Shown: positions 10,382-22,534 of the stretch, in pieces
Layout: every line of letters starts with the position of its first letter
Numbering within the stretch: the stretch's first letter is position 1
Assembly (NCBI RefSeq): GCF_027942865.1
Contig: NC_134516.1
Span: 25,317,322 to 25,381,321, forward strand
Length of the DNA: 64,000 nucleotides
Direction of reading: 5' to 3'
Origin: Odontesthes bonariensis
Lineage: Eukaryota > Chordata > Actinopteri > Atheriniformes > Atherinopsidae
Program-made: the position numbers and the translations under genes
Notes under the pieces: model-generated
Told to the model about the DNA's origin: nothing
Databases searched by the model: none
Seen by the model: only the letters and a program-made list of their open reading frames with translations

Positions 10382-12067
10382 TATTTTTGGTGCGCCGTGC
10401 GAGGCGTTTTACGGTAGACTGACTTACGTGAAGGAAAGCATAAACATGATATTGGCTGGTTCATTATCTGTGTGTGAGCAATGCAAGCAGTGGCTGTGTC
10501 TGTCTTTATAAACTTAGAATGACTAAAAGCACTTTATCAGAGTAATCGTGGACGCATGATAACTCTCCAAATCCGTGGGTGCGCAATATTAATTGCACAC
10601 CGCAGAAGAGCAGCCAGCCGTCGCTGTCTGTCCCAGAATAAAGATTGCATGCACAGCGCAAGAACGCTGAATTTAAAGGCCTGGCCGTAGTTGCGAGTTT
10701 CCAACACGGTTGATTTTATTTTTATGAGTATCACAAATTCAGCCGCGAGTCCCGGTGAATTTAGTCAACTCAGAGCCTCCTCAAACACAGGAGTTTTGAT
10801 CTGCTGTAATCTTGCAGCCGGACATAAAAAAAGCATCAAGGTGCTATATTGAAACCCCATGAAGTGGGGGAGCGAGTTTAAACGTTGTTTAACGGAGCGT
10901 TGTGACGCCTAAAATAAAGTAATACAGATTACTTATTGAAAGTTAAAGCTGCTGAGCTTAATTGAATGAGTCAGAGCCGTCGCTCCTGATAAAATAAATG
11001 AATAAAATACACACGGTCACAAAACGTGATCGCATGAATGACTTAAACAGTCAATTGTTTTTGTATTATTAAATAAACGACCGGAACGCCGTGTCTGTTG
11101 AACCCAGTTGAAAGAAAAAACTGAGGGTGTGTTTATTTTTAAAATGCTTACAAGCCCTAACTAAAATAATATACGGCAGTAGTGGACAGACCAATTTTGC
11201 TGCAGAAAAATTGAGTTGGTGACTCTATTCGTTGTTATTATCAAAGTTGGTGACTTTTAGAAGCATTCTGAACTGAGGCCGCCGTGTCAAGCATTGTGAA
11301 TGTTGCAAATCTGTGTTTAAAAAGTTTGTGAGCAAACCACAACATCGCTTGTGCACTGTCTGTGAGAGACGTTAACCCTTTCATTCCCCAGTTGAAATGA
11401 GGCAAATTCACTGAGTGCTTGAAGGACAATTGGTGGGCGGTGCTAGAAATCGTCACCAGTGACGTCAACTCCTCACTCCCTTCTCTCAAACCCGCCCACT
11501 TGAAGCTTTGACATGTGAGCCGCCCGATCACATTAAATAGGATCACAAAGAAAGCTGATCATTTTGCTTGGTACTAACGAATACCAGCTTTATTTGAATA
11601 TTCTTTAATGCATTTGAATTAATTGTTTGACACAAACAATACCAACTTTGTTATTGGGAAACATTAATTGAAGCTAATTTATCTCAAATGTGTGTCTTTC
11701 ACCAAATCAGATTACCTTAACAGGAACTGATTATAAGACACTAAGGCTTAAAGAAAACAACAGCCAAGAGCTTGTATGTTCCCTTTTGTGTTAGCATTAA
11801 TGTTTTCCCTCTTTTTACCATAACGGTTAATGATAAGCTTCTAAATTAAACGCATTTCTTCCAGTTTTGAGTAAAATAACACAGTCGTGTTTATTTTAAC
11901 ATCCTTCCTTATTTGTTTCTCAAGTAAACAAATTCAAAAGGAAGAAATTAATTTCAGGAGAACAATCCTTATTCCCAACTACCTTCACATTAACCCAACT
12001 ATTTTCCCTTGTTCCAAACTCAAACTTATTTTCAGAAAGAACCCTTTCTAAGTCAAGTGAAAACAAG
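10382..12067 (+). other. 5' internal leader of the LTR element
   Basis: About 1.7 kb between the LTR and the gag-like frame begins TATTTTTGGTGCGCCGTGCG, where TGGTGCGCC is a plausible primer-binding site. No coding sequence is recognised. Confidence 0.6.
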
Positions 12068-13996
12068 ATGATGGACTTAACAAAACAGTTGATACTGGGT
12101 TATGCCTTAAAGAAAAGATGCATTAAAACACCTGAAACAGAGCCAATCAGTGTAAAGCCATCGGCTGAGACAAAAGCTAAAAAGCCCAAAGAAGAATCTC
12201 TGACCAAAATGTTAAGTAGTCTAGCTGTGGTGTTCGTTAAACATGCACACCAAGTGATGGAACAAGCCGCTGACAAACTTAAAACTCGGTCACAGAAAAA
12301 GCCACAGTTTCAGGAGGAAACCAAATTCCTCCAACACCAACTTGAAGCCACTGAGAGGGCATCCAGCCAAGCTAATGCCCAAGTAACAGAGTTAACAACA
12401 CAGGTTGAAAACTCAAACCAACAAATTATTCAACTCAATGAAAACAACAAAAAGCTTGAACAGCTACTTCAAAACTGCCAACAAGAGTTGATTTCAACCC
12501 AAGTCCAACTGAAGAAGGTGGACCAAGCACAAAAACAGTCCCAGCAATCTCTACATGTGGTTCTGCAGAAAGTGCAGGATTTAACAGCCAAAGTGCCAAC
12601 TGATGACAAGCATCTTAATGTTGAAAAGGAACAAATGCAGCTGTTGACAGAACAGCTAAGCAAAGCTAAGGATGAGCAAAACGCCGCTCATCCACAGCAG
12701 GAACACCTATCAGATAAACCAGAAGGTGTTGAGATAGACCTACGTCAGTCTTTGGAGACTGGACATGAACAGGAAACACATGGTTTCCCCCAGGAAGACA
12801 GAGGGAACCCTTTTCCTAAAGTGAAAACAGCCTACAAGAGCTCAATTATTTCACCCCCGTCTTCAACGACAACAAATTCTTTCAGATCTGAAAAGATCGT
12901 TTATGATCCAGGTAAACCGGATCAATCATTTCCTACTCTAGGACCCCACGTTCCACAAGCTCCTTCTGACGAAGAGCTTGACAAAATTGCTCGCCATGTG
13001 CCCAGATTCGAGCCGACTCTCGGGACGCCACATGACACCCGAGCATATTTGGACGACATTGATTTCTTCCTGCGAAGGTTTCCAAACGCATCAGTTAACG
13101 ACAAATTCTACTTGATTAAGGTTACATCTAGCCGCAAAGTCAGTAGATTCATTGAACGTCAACCCGATTACATCCGGAACGACTATACACTCCTCTGCCA
13201 AACACTCGAACGCGAGTTTTCAGATGAGCTGACCCCATCTGGCTTAACCGCTGCCATGATGGTTAAACAGGGACGGAATGAGCTGCCTCAGCAGTATTAT
13301 TACCGCCTCCTAAAAGCTTATTTTGGTTTCAGCAACAAGGTAGGAATGGAAGAAGACATGAGTTTCAAAACTCTTTTCCTTCAAAACCTCCATCCAACTA
13401 CCAGCTATCACTTAGGAGTTATAGCTAACCCTCACACTGCTACCATTCAGCAGCTACGTGAATGGGCCAGTCTAGGTTTCCAAAAACATAGACAAGCTAA
13501 ACAGCCAGAACCCATCACCACACAGACCCAGAACCCTGGTTCTTGGTCCCCAGAGTTAGAAGTGGGACAAAGTGGCAGACCTCCAGCAGAGGTCCCCCAC
13601 TGGCCACATTCTCAACGGCCTAAGAAAGGCTCCAAACACAACTATTCCAAATCCTCATGGCCCAGCCATGAACCAACTCACTGCCACAGTGAAAACCACA
13701 GTGTTCATTCAAACCCGCAAAAAGACATGTCTTTTCAAAATCGACATGACCAGCAGTCTGCTCGAAACCGCAACCGCAATTATAGACTTCGGTCTCGCTA
13801 TAAACCATCACACACTGCATGGTCACAACCATCACCAGATCAGAAAACAACTGAGATGAGCAGAGTCATCGACAAGGACCACATCAAATCTCAGCAATGG
13901 TCTAGTGAAATAAGTGCCATCAGTCAAGATGATATTGATAGCCTGAAAAGTCTGCTACTAAAAGAAAAGAAAAAGTTCAGAACCCAACCGTGCTAA
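12068..13996 (+). CDS. Gag-like protein of the LTR element (642 codons, fossil element)
   Basis: This is the only substantial frame of the element. Residues ~75-230 are Gln/Lys/Glu-rich with heptad character, suggesting a coiled coil. A central capsid-like part (about 300-480) includes VPRFEPTLGTPHDTRAYLDD and LTAAMMVKQGRNELPQQYYY, with the spacing of retroelement capsid domains. The C-terminal third is Arg/Ser/His/Gln-rich and would suit nucleic-acid binding; I see no CCHC knuckle. Assignment rests on position between the LTRs and this domain order. Confidence 0.75.
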   Translation: MMDLTKQLILGYALKKRCIKTPETEPISVKPSAETKAKKPKEESLTKMLSSLAVVFVKHAHQVMEQAADKLKTRSQKKPQFQEETKFLQHQLEATERASSQANAQVTELTTQVENSNQQIIQLNENNKKLEQLLQNCQQELISTQVQLKKVDQAQKQSQQSLHVVLQKVQDLTAKVPTDDKHLNVEKEQMQLLTEQLSKAKDEQNAAHPQQEHLSDKPEGVEIDLRQSLETGHEQETHGFPQEDRGNPFPKVKTAYKSSIISPPSSTTTNSFRSEKIVYDPGKPDQSFPTLGPHVPQAPSDEELDKIARHVPRFEPTLGTPHDTRAYLDDIDFFLRRFPNASVNDKFYLIKVTSSRKVSRFIERQPDYIRNDYTLLCQTLEREFSDELTPSGLTAAMMVKQGRNELPQQYYYRLLKAYFGFSNKVGMEEDMSFKTLFLQNLHPTTSYHLGVIANPHTATIQQLREWASLGFQKHRQAKQPEPITTQTQNPGSWSPELEVGQSGRPPAEVPHWPHSQRPKKGSKHNYSKSSWPSHEPTHCHSENHSVHSNPQKDMSFQNRHDQQSARNRNRNYRLRSRYKPSHTAWSQPSPDQKTTEMSRVIDKDHIKSQQWSSEISAISQDDIDSLKSLLLKEKKKFRTQPC

Positions 13997-14889
13997 CAGA
14001 GACTTAGAAATGCTAGCCTGTTCCTGGAGGTAGGACCATACACTCCAACAAACATTCTAGTAACCCCGAATACCAAACCTTTAACCATAGCTAACTCTTA
14101 AAGGAAGCAAAGAAGCTTACCCTCAAAATATCACTTACCCAATCACGATAAAACTACTCCGTAGTATCATGATGCCTCAAGATTGAATCCAGGACACCTC
14201 AGTGTTCAAAACTTCAATTTTCAAGTCTATCATCATCTGGTGACACACTCAACTTACCTTATTTCACCCATGTGACATCTACAAATGGGGGAAACTGGTC
14301 TACAACTAAATTAAAAGCCAAATTAGCAGTGAAACACTGACAACAGCTTTCACCATGGATCCTTTTAGTTAGAATATCACTCGTTGCTACTGTACAGTGA
14401 AGCCCTGTCCAGGACCGCCGCCGCGACAGATATGTTACACATTATTGTTCGTATAAAGTCCTGCGAATATTGCTCACACTCAGGTAGTAAACGTGCTCAT
14501 TTCCTAACTATTAAGAAATACCACATCCTAGATCATGACTCTAACAATGAGTAAAATTCTCCCCTAACATTGATCTTTTTCCAAAAGAAATCTGCATGCT
14601 TTTACTAGGATTTTCCATTTGAAATTATATAGGCTTAGAAACCTTTACTTATGGACATTATCTTTAGCTATTAGACATTTACTACGTAGGTTAAGTAAGC
14701 TTAACAAAATTACGTTTATAGCCATTGTACGTTTATAGCCATTGTTGTTTCGGAATTGTATTAGGCTGTCTCGAGACACCCACCATAACCCTCTTGAGAG
14801 TCCTAGCAACCACCAGACTCGGACACACTGGACTTCTTCACCTGCGATTCGGATCAGCCACGAGTTCAGATCCGATTCGAATGGGGGAA

Positions 14890-17235
14890 TGTAACAGTCA
14901 CAGTGCCGTGTGGATTAAGAGTTTTTCAAACTTTGACAAAACCAACATTCCTGTGGGGGATGTTTACGTATGTGGATATAAACCAGATCTTCATTTTCTT
15001 TCCACAAAGGAAAAAGAGACAGAAACTGCCTAATTTACGTTGATCTTCTACCCTCTTTAGAGTTTTTGGGGAGTCGAACTCGCAACAGACACTTGCCATA
15101 AAAATTGGAAAACTCAAATGAACAAAGGATCTTTCTGTTGGAGACCTCACTATCTTATCTTCACCATGAATCGAATTGACATTTTAACACCCTCTCCCAC
15201 CAGAGAGAGAGACCAGATATACTCATGAACTGAGAAGACTCACTTTTAGTCAAATCTTAAACTATATTAAATGTGTTTGATAACCGTGTACAATTTCTTT
15301 CAGGTTTCCAGCTTGATCACAAGACGCATATAGAGACAATTTGTACGATTCTGGCTTAAATATTGACAAAGAACTGATTTTGGTGGAAAATGCCCAACCT
15401 GCCTGATGGAACCACATTGCCCCCTAGTGGTCTGCAGTGTTGATTAGTTGAACATATAAAATCCCAAAGGACTCAGTAAAATGGATATGGAATGGACAAT
15501 ATATGCAGCTAGTGACTTCTAACGATGTCCCTTCGGTATCTATTTGGTATTTGTTTAGTGTCCCCATTGTTAACACAGAAATTAGCATTGTGTAATTCAA
15601 TATTCATATGTCACGATTTCATAGATATTCATCTGAATTTTGAAAGTCATAATTGTCTTTATCATGTGTGTTATTTTGATGTCTTTATATTACAAGTCTA
15701 TGTTATATCTTTAATCTGCATATCTTAACAAGATGTGGTGTTTTCAGAATCACAGAGACAAATGTTCTATGAGATGGGAGTAATGGAGAAACACGGAGTT
15801 CTTTGTCTAAATCCAGAAATCCCCCTAGCACAGATCACCTTACAGAGACATGCACACAGTTCAAGCATGTCATTGGCTGAAAAAGTAGTGTAAGCCCCGC
15901 CTCCGAGAGTCAAAACCCGGAACCGCGGAAAACACAGTCTCTCTTGCCTTCTTGCCCTCTTGCGCTCGTGTGCTCTGGCTCGCTTCAGGCGTCTGCGCTT
16001 GCCCTCTTGTGCTCTGGATCTTGTTCCAGAAGGGTTCCAACCCAGAGTTTCAGAAGGAGATTTGAGCAGAAAACAGCTGCTCATAGACTTTTAGAAATGG
16101 TTTAAGCAGAAGAGAAGAGCTCGCCGGAGTTTGGGAGTTTTCCATAATCTCAGGAGAGAGCGGAAGGACGTGTGGATAACGATGCAGCGGACGACCGGAG
16201 GAGACCCTCCAGAACCCAGTGAGACCCCGGAGACGAGAAAGAAAGATCCGAACAAAGAAACAGATTGAAATACTCTGAAGATGCACGTTTTACGTGTTTG
16301 TGTTCGTCCCTCGCCATCCACGTCCTTCTACGTCGCACGTCCCAACCTCCGCTGTTTCACGCCATCATCACCTTTTCCTACCAAGAAAGCCAACTCCAAG
16401 CAACCTTTTATTAATCTTCTGTGAACTTAAGTTCACTTCATCAGAGAAAGCAGCAACGGACCAACTCTGACACAACGATGGATTTGATCATCCCACAGTA
16501 AAGCCCTCGACATCATCGTCCCCGTTTCCCGGTGAAAGAAGCAACTGAGAAGTCCGCTAAAGTCAGCCACCACAGCCAGGAAGGCCCAGAGAGCGGAAGA
16601 GAAATCCCCTCGGACCCGCGTGGCCGCTACCATTGGTCCGAACCGACTGAACAGAACTTCAGCACAGTAAGACCGACCCGTTTTCACCTTAAAGTGGGTT
16701 TGATGGATGTCTCGAGGCTTTCACAGAATGATAAATTAATCCGAAATGTCAGTACAGTATTTAGATTCAAATAGTCAGCCAACCCAAACTATTTGAATAA
16801 ATCCAGTATTTTCCCATTCCCCATATTTTATTTTATATTCACTAAGTGTTTTATATAATCACCCATATTCAATGCATCTCCTGTTTGTTTAAAGGTTCAT
16901 GTCTAAGATCATATCATTGTAATAAACAGCTCATATATCTATATATATGTTATAATCACAGATTGTGTCGTATGCTTTCTTTACGTAATGTCTGTCCAAC
17001 CAAACGAGAACTTCACGAAAGTAGCGAGATATGAGACTGAATATTAATTGAATATTAATTTAACACCAGGATCGTAAGATTTCGAACAGTTTTCCGACCT
17101 GACTGTGACTTAAAATTAAGTCAAAACCTAGGTTGGTGGTGCCCCCTGAATTCGAGGTAAGGTTTATTTGAGACTGTAAGAACATCTCATAAATCCTTAT
17201 ATTTAATAGGTATATAAATACCCGGTAACGCTACA
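14890..17235 (+). repeat. 3' LTR
   Basis: It is preceded by a purine-rich tract (GAATGGGGGAA). It has the same start, end and length as the 5' LTR. Confidence 0.92.
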
Positions 17236-17688
17236 CATCCATCCATCCATCCGTTTTCCAGCTATCATAAAAAAGCGCGGCTTCGCTCATCATTCACACA
17301 CTCACATATCAGGCGATATTTTTAACTTTTTATATTTTGCATTTTATACTACGTTTAGCGACACCCTTTGCTATTTATTTACCCTAGAAAAGCTTACAAG
17401 TTTACGGTCAATAACAGAATAAAACACGACTTACCTTAGAGATAGATGGAAAGATGAGAACTGTCGGACTGCAGAATGCGGCAAAGTATGCCGGTGAGGA
17501 GGGACGAACGCTGATTGGTCAAAAGTAAGAAATGGGAGGGAGGAACGCTGATTGGTCAAATGTAAGCCCAAGTAAGCCCAAAGGGGGAAACGTGATTGGT
17601 CAAAAGTAAGCCCAACTGAGATGTGATTGGCTAATGTGGGCTTACTTTGGGCTTACTTTGGCGAAATTGACGGAACACAGTAAGCGAA
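17236..17688. repeat. CCAAT-box-rich segment with inverted GTAAGCCC motifs
   Basis: After the resumed ATCC run, the segment has four GATTGGTC/GATTGGCT boxes between ~17510 and 17635, spaced at 25-50 bp. Direct GTAAGCCC motifs are followed by their inverse GGGCTTAC near 17637-17660, so a hairpin could form. It directly abuts the cut tRNA-Ala, so it is probably one end of an insertion. No coding sequence. Confidence 0.6.
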
Positions 17689-17724
17689 AGTGAGAGGTAG
17701 CGGGATCGATGCCCGCATTCTCCA
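17689..17724 (+). pseudogene. tRNA-Ala 3' fragment
   Basis: This is the anticodon-stem 3' strand, variable loop, T arm and acceptor 3' strand of the tRNA-Ala that is complete on the minus strand at 55989-56061. The 5' half is replaced by the preceding segment. It marks where the left arm was opened. Confidence 0.8.
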
Positions 17725-18060
17725 GTCGTCGTTCATTTCTTCTTGTCCTCTTTGGAGGAAATGATTAACAGCTGGATGTGGCAAAGGTGGGTGCAAACTG
17801 AAAGAAAGACAGCTCTTTCACATTAGCCTGGAGTCACACTCAAAATTCTTCATGATAGATTAAATCACCCAAATGAACTTTGCGCAAGCAAATAAAAATA
17901 TTGCGACAAAAGCATTGTTTGAAAATCCTGCTTTTAAGAAGTGGAATCAGAAATATTAACATTAAGTAAAGACAGCTCTTTCACATTAGCCTGAAGTCAC
18001 ACTCAAAATTCTTCATCATAGATTCAGTCGCTCAAATGATCTCAGTGTAAGCAAATTAAA
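17725..18060. repeat. Left-arm segment matching 55755-55988 inverted, with an internal duplication
   Basis: 17725-17955 is the reverse complement of the DNA flanking the intact tRNA-Ala on the right. A block around AGACAGCTCTTTCACATTAG occurs at ~17809 and again at ~17970, a direct duplication of ~80 bp. No gene. Confidence 0.75.
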
Positions 18061-18295
18061 CTAGAAAGCTGCAAGCAGCTGTATGCGGGACCGAGATGTG
18101 CGTACGTTGGGGCATGCGCTGGATGCTGTAGTAGCACAGCTCTGCCCACACGCACGATACCCTCTGCGTACGTACGAGCACATTATAACCCAAATGTGCA
18201 GGGGTTTTTGAAAATTTCTAGGGAGCGCCACTGAGCTATTTTGCTCTGCCCAAACACGATACCCTTTACATACGTACGAGGTCGAAAGGGTAGAC
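18061..18295. repeat. Interspersed repeat fragment (AAGCTGCAAGCAGCTG type)
   Basis: It begins with a short palindrome-like AAGCTGCAAGCAGCTG and has repeated CGTACGTACGAG motifs. It resembles common dispersed teleost repeats I cannot name. It joins the first array unit at GATCAAGAAAAAGC. Confidence 0.45.
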
Positions 18296-18539
18296 GTGTG
18301 TGCCAAGTTTCATAATCTTGCGATGATGATGATCAAGAAAAAGCTTATTTTTTGTTTGTTAGAAATGGTCACTCTTCGAAATGGGTCAGAGGAAGGAGTT
18401 GTGTCTTCAGAGATCAATCTGTGCAGAAGTTCATGTGATCAACTACACGTCTGGCCTTTGATTAATTTAATCAAATGGTCTAAGGAACTTGTGCTTCTTT
18501 CCAGGTTAACTTTTCGCAACCCTGGGTCAATAATGTTAT

Positions 18540-18621
18540 CGTTGTCGGCAGTAGTCGAACCTGCGCAGGGAGACCCCAATGGATTTCTAATCCATCGCCT
18601 TAACCTCTCGGCCACGACAAC
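18540..18621 (-). tRNA. tRNA-Ser (AGA), array copy 1
   Basis: 82 nt serine cloverleaf with a long variable arm and discriminator G. The A and B boxes are present; one pair of the T stem next to the loop is mismatched. Confidence 0.75.
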
Positions 18622-18924
18622 GACATACACACTTGTTCACCTTTGACATGCAACGGTTACAACTCATCATCTTCATGAAGGACTTCAACTCCTAAGACAG
18701 ACCTGAGTCATGGCGATCAAGAAAAAGCTTTTTTTTTTGTTTGTTAGAAATGGTCAGTCTTCAAAATGGGTCAGAGGAAGGAGTTGTGTCTTCAGAGGTC
18801 AATCTGTGCAGAAGTTCATGTGATCAACGACACGTCTGGCCATTGTTTTATTTCATCAAAGCATCTAAGGAACTTGTGCTTCTTTCCAGATTAACTTTTC
18901 GCAACCCTGGGTCAATAATGTTAT

Positions 18925-19006
18925 CGTTGTCAGCAGGACTCGAACCTGCGCGGGGAGACCCCAATGGATTTCAAATCCATCGCCTTAACCTCTCGGCCAC
19001 GACAAC
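18925..19006 (-). tRNA. tRNA-Ser (TGA), array copy 2
   Basis: 82 nt with B box GGTTCGAGTCC and all stems paired (one G-U in the acceptor). It looks functional. Its copy in the 1537 bp duplication is copy 6. Confidence 0.85.
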
Positions 19007-19305
19007 CACATACACATGTGTGTTCACCCTTAACATTCAATGGTTACAACTCATAATCTTCATGATGGACTTCAACTCCTGAGACAGACCTAAGTTATGG
19101 CGATCAAGAAAAAGCTTATCTTTTGTTTGTTAGAAATGGTCAGTCTTCGAAATGGGTCAGAGGATAGAGCTGTCTCTTCAGAGATCAATCTGTGAACAAG
19201 TTCATGTGATCAACGACACGTCTGGCCTTTGTTTAATCAAACGGTCCAAGGAACTTGTGCTTCTTTCCAGGTTAACTTTTCGCAACCCTGAGTCAGTAAA
19301 GTTAT

Positions 19306-19387
19306 CGTTGTCGGCAGGATTTGAACCTACGCGGGGAGACCCCAATGGATTTCTAATCCATCGCCTTAACCTCTCGGCCACGACAAC
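19306..19387 (-). tRNA. tRNA-Ser (AGA), array copy 3
   Basis: 82 nt, B box GGTTCAAATCC, stems intact with a G-U in the T stem. Duplicated as copy 7. Confidence 0.85.
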
Positions 19388-19689
19388 AATAAACACGCTT
19401 GTTCACCTTTGACATGCAACGGTTAGAAATCATCATTTTCATGAAAGACTTCAACTCCTGAGACAGACCTAAGTTATGGCGATCAAGAATAAGCTTTTTT
19501 TTTGTTTGTTAGAAATGGTCACTCTTCGAAATGGGTCAGAGGAAGGAGTTGTGTCTTCAGAGATCAATCTGTGCAGAAGTTCATGTGATCAACGACACGT
19601 CTGGCCTTTGATTAATTTAATCAAATGATCTAAGGAACTTGTGCTTCTTTCCAGATTAACTTTTTGCAACCCTGAGTCAGTAAAGTTAT

Positions 19690-19771
19690 CGTTGTCGGCA
19701 GGATTTGAACCTGCGCGGGGAGACCCCAATGGATTTCAAATCCATCGCCTTAACCTCTCGGCCACGACAAC
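19690..19771 (-). tRNA. tRNA-Ser (TGA), array copy 4
   Basis: 82 nt, B box GGTTCAAATCC, stems fully paired. It looks functional. Duplicated as copy 8. Confidence 0.85.
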
Positions 19772-20075
19772 CACATACATATGTGTGTTCACCCTTAACA
19801 TTCAATGGTTACAACTCATCATCTTCATGAAGGACTTCAACTCCTGAGACAGACCTAAGTTATGGCGATCAAGAAAAAGCTTTTTTTTTGTTTGTTAGAA
19901 ATGGTCAGTCTTCGAAATGGGTCAGAGGAAGGAGTTGTGTCTTCATAGATCAATCTGTGCACAAGTTCATGTGATCAACGACACGTCTGGCCTTTGATTA
20001 ATTTAATCAAATGGTCTAAGGAACTTGTGCTTCTTTCCAGATTAACTTTTCGCAACGCTGGGTCAATAATGTTAT

Positions 20076-20157
20076 TGTTGTCGGCAGGACTCAAACCTGC
20101 GCAGAGAGACCCCAATGGATTTCAAATCCATCGCCTTAACCTCTCGGCCACGACAAC
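20076..20157 (-). tRNA. tRNA-Ser (TGA), array copy 5, degenerate
   Basis: Discriminator A instead of the serine-specific G, B box GGTTTGAGTCC (the invariant C is lost), and a changed variable arm. Probably inactive. Duplicated as copy 9. Confidence 0.65.
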
Positions 20158-20461
20158 CACATACACATGTGTGTTCACCCTTAACATTCAATGGTTACAA
20201 CTCATCATCTTCATGATGGACTTCAACTCCTAAGACAGACCTTAGTTATGGCGATCAAGAAAAAGCTTTTTCTTTGTTTGTTAGAAATGGTCACTCTTCG
20301 AAATGGGTCAGAGAAAGGAGTTGTGTCTTCAGAGATCAATCTGTGCAGAAGTTCATGTGATCAACGACACGTCTGGCCATTGTTTTATTTCATCAAAGCA
20401 TCTAAGGAACTTGTGCTTCTTTCCAGATTAACTTTTCGCAACCCTGGGTCAATAATGTTAT

Positions 20462-20543
20462 CGTTGTCAGCAGGACTCGAACCTGCGCGGGGAGACCCCA
20501 ATGGATTTCAAATCCATCGCCTTAACCTCTCGGCCACGACAAC
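20462..20543 (-). tRNA. tRNA-Ser (TGA), array copy 6
   Basis: Same tRNA sequence as copy 2, 1537 bp away. It looks functional. Confidence 0.85.
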
Positions 20544-20842
20544 CACATACACATGTGTGTTCACCCTTAACATTCAATGGTTACAACTCATCATCTTCAT
20601 GATGGACTTCAACTCCTGAGACAGACCTAAGTTATGGCGATCAAGAAAAAGCTTATCTTTTGTTTGTTAGAAATGGTCAGTCTTCGAAATGGGTCAGAGG
20701 ATAGAGCTGTCTCTTCAGAGATCAATCTGTGAACAAGTTCATGTGATCAACGACACGTCTGGCCTTTGTTTAATCAAACGGTCCAAGGAACTTGTGCTTC
20801 TTTCCAGGTTAACTTTTCGCAACCCTGAGTCAGTAAAGTTAT

Positions 20843-20924
20843 CGTTGTCGGCAGGATTTGAACCTACGCGGGGAGACCCCAATGGATTTCTAATCCATCG
20901 CCTTAACCTCTCGGCCACGACAAC
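20843..20924 (-). tRNA. tRNA-Ser (AGA), array copy 7
   Basis: Same tRNA sequence as copy 3, 1537 bp away. A and B boxes intact. Confidence 0.85.
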
Positions 20925-21226
20925 AATGAACACGCTTGTTCACCTTTGACATGCAACGGTTAGAAATCATCATTTTCATGAAAGACTTCAACTCCTGAGA
21001 CAGACCTAAGTTATGGCGATCAAGAAAAAGCTTTTTTTTTGTTTGTTAGAAATGGTCACTCTTCGAAATGGGTCAGAGGAAGGAGTTGTGTCTTCAGAGA
21101 TCAATCTGTGCAGAAGTTCATGTGATCAACGACACGTCTGGCCTTTGATTAATTTAATCAAATGATCTAAGGAACTTGTGCTTCTTTCCAGATTAACTTT
21201 TTGCAACCCTGAGTCAGTAAAGTTAT

Positions 21227-21308
21227 CGTTGTCGGCAGGATTTGAACCTGCGCGGGGACACCCCAATGGATTTCAAATCCATCGCCTTAACCTCTCGGCC
21301 ACGACAAC
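21227..21308 (-). tRNA. tRNA-Ser (TGA), array copy 8
   Basis: Like copy 4, with one base change in the variable arm. Confidence 0.8.
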
Positions 21309-21612
21309 CACATACATATGTGTGTTCACCCTTAACATTCAATGGTTACAACTCATCATCTTCATGAAGGACTTCAACTCCTGAGACAGACCTAAGTTAT
21401 GGCGATCAAGAAAAAGCATTTTTTTTGTTTGTTAGAAATGGTCAGTCTTCGAAATGGGTCAGAGGAAGGAGTTGTGTCTTCATAGATCAATCTGTGCACA
21501 AGTTCATGTGATCAACGACACGTCTGGCCTTTGATTAATTTAATCAAATGGTCTAAGGAACTTGTGCTTCTTTCCAGATTAACTTTTCGCAACGCTGGGT
21601 CAATAATGTTAT

Positions 21613-21694
21613 TGTTGTCGGCAGGACTCAAACCTGCGCAGAGAGACCCCAATGGATATCAAATCCATCGCCTTAACCTCTCGGCCACGACAAT
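21613..21694 (-). tRNA. tRNA-Ser (TGA), array copy 9, degenerate
   Basis: Shares the lesions of copy 5 and adds a mismatch in the anticodon stem and a change at the 5' end of the acceptor. Confidence 0.6.
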
Positions 21695-21997
21695 GACATA
21701 CACGTTTGCTCACCTTTGACATGCAACGGTTACAAATCATCATTTTCATGAAGTACTTCAACTCCTAAGACAGACCTAAGTTATGGCGATCAAGAAAAAG
21801 CTTTTTCTTTGTTTGTTAGAAATGGTCACTCTTCGAAATGGGTCAGAGAAAGGAGTTGTGTCTTCAGAGATCAATCTGTGCAGAAGTTCATGTGATCAAC
21901 GACACGTCTGGCCTTTGTTTTTGTTTAACCAAACGGTCTAAGGAACTTGTGCTTCTTTCCAGATTAACTTTTCGCAACCCTGGGTCAATAATGTTAT

Positions 21998-22079
21998 CGT
22001 TGTCAGCAGGACTCGAACCTGCGCTGGGAGACCCCAATGGATTTCTAATCCATCGCCTTAACCTCTCGGCCACGACAAC
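21998..22079 (-). tRNA. tRNA-Ser (AGA), array copy 10
   Basis: B box GGTTCGAGTCC intact; one change in the variable arm. It is the last copy before the hAT insertion. Confidence 0.8.
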
Positions 22080-22534
22080 CACATACACATGTGTGTTCAC
22101 CCTTAACATTCAATGGTTACAACTCATCATCTTCATGATGGACTTCAACTCCTAAGACAGACCTTAGTTATGGCGATCAAGAAAAAGCTTATTTTTTGTT
22201 TGTTAGAAATGGTCACTCTTCGAAATGGGTCAGAGGAAGGACTTGTGTCTTCAGCAGAGGTGGAAAGAGTACTGAAAAATTGTAATTAAGTAAAAGTATC
22301 TTTACTTTGCCTAAATTCTACTCAGAGTAAAAGTAAAATTACCCATCTCAAAATTTACTTGAGTAAAAGTACAAAATTACTTCATTTAAAATGTAATTTG
22401 AGTAAAAGTTACTTAATTACTTTCAGTTTCTTAATGCAAAAAAGGATGAGTCATGAACCAAATTCAGTACAAGTTGTTTTAATCTATTTCGAGGTGTATT
22501 AAAGTGCACCTCCACACTTGCAAAAGATCAACTG

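Larger units (their letters stand above)
8036..17235 (+). mobile_element. LTR retroelement with long LTRs and a gag-like frame (fossil, young)
   Basis: Two 2346 bp direct repeats (8036-10381 and 14890-17235), each beginning TG and ending CA, enclose a 4.5 kb internal region. Flanks give a 4 bp CATC duplication inside an (ATCC)n run. A TGG-starting primer-site-like sequence follows the first LTR and a purine run precedes the second. The LTRs appear to differ at about three positions, so the insertion is recent. I recognise only a gag-like frame and no polymerase region, so the element looks defective and dependent on a relative. I cannot place it in a named family; it is retrovirus-like or Ty3-like. 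Confidence 0.9.
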
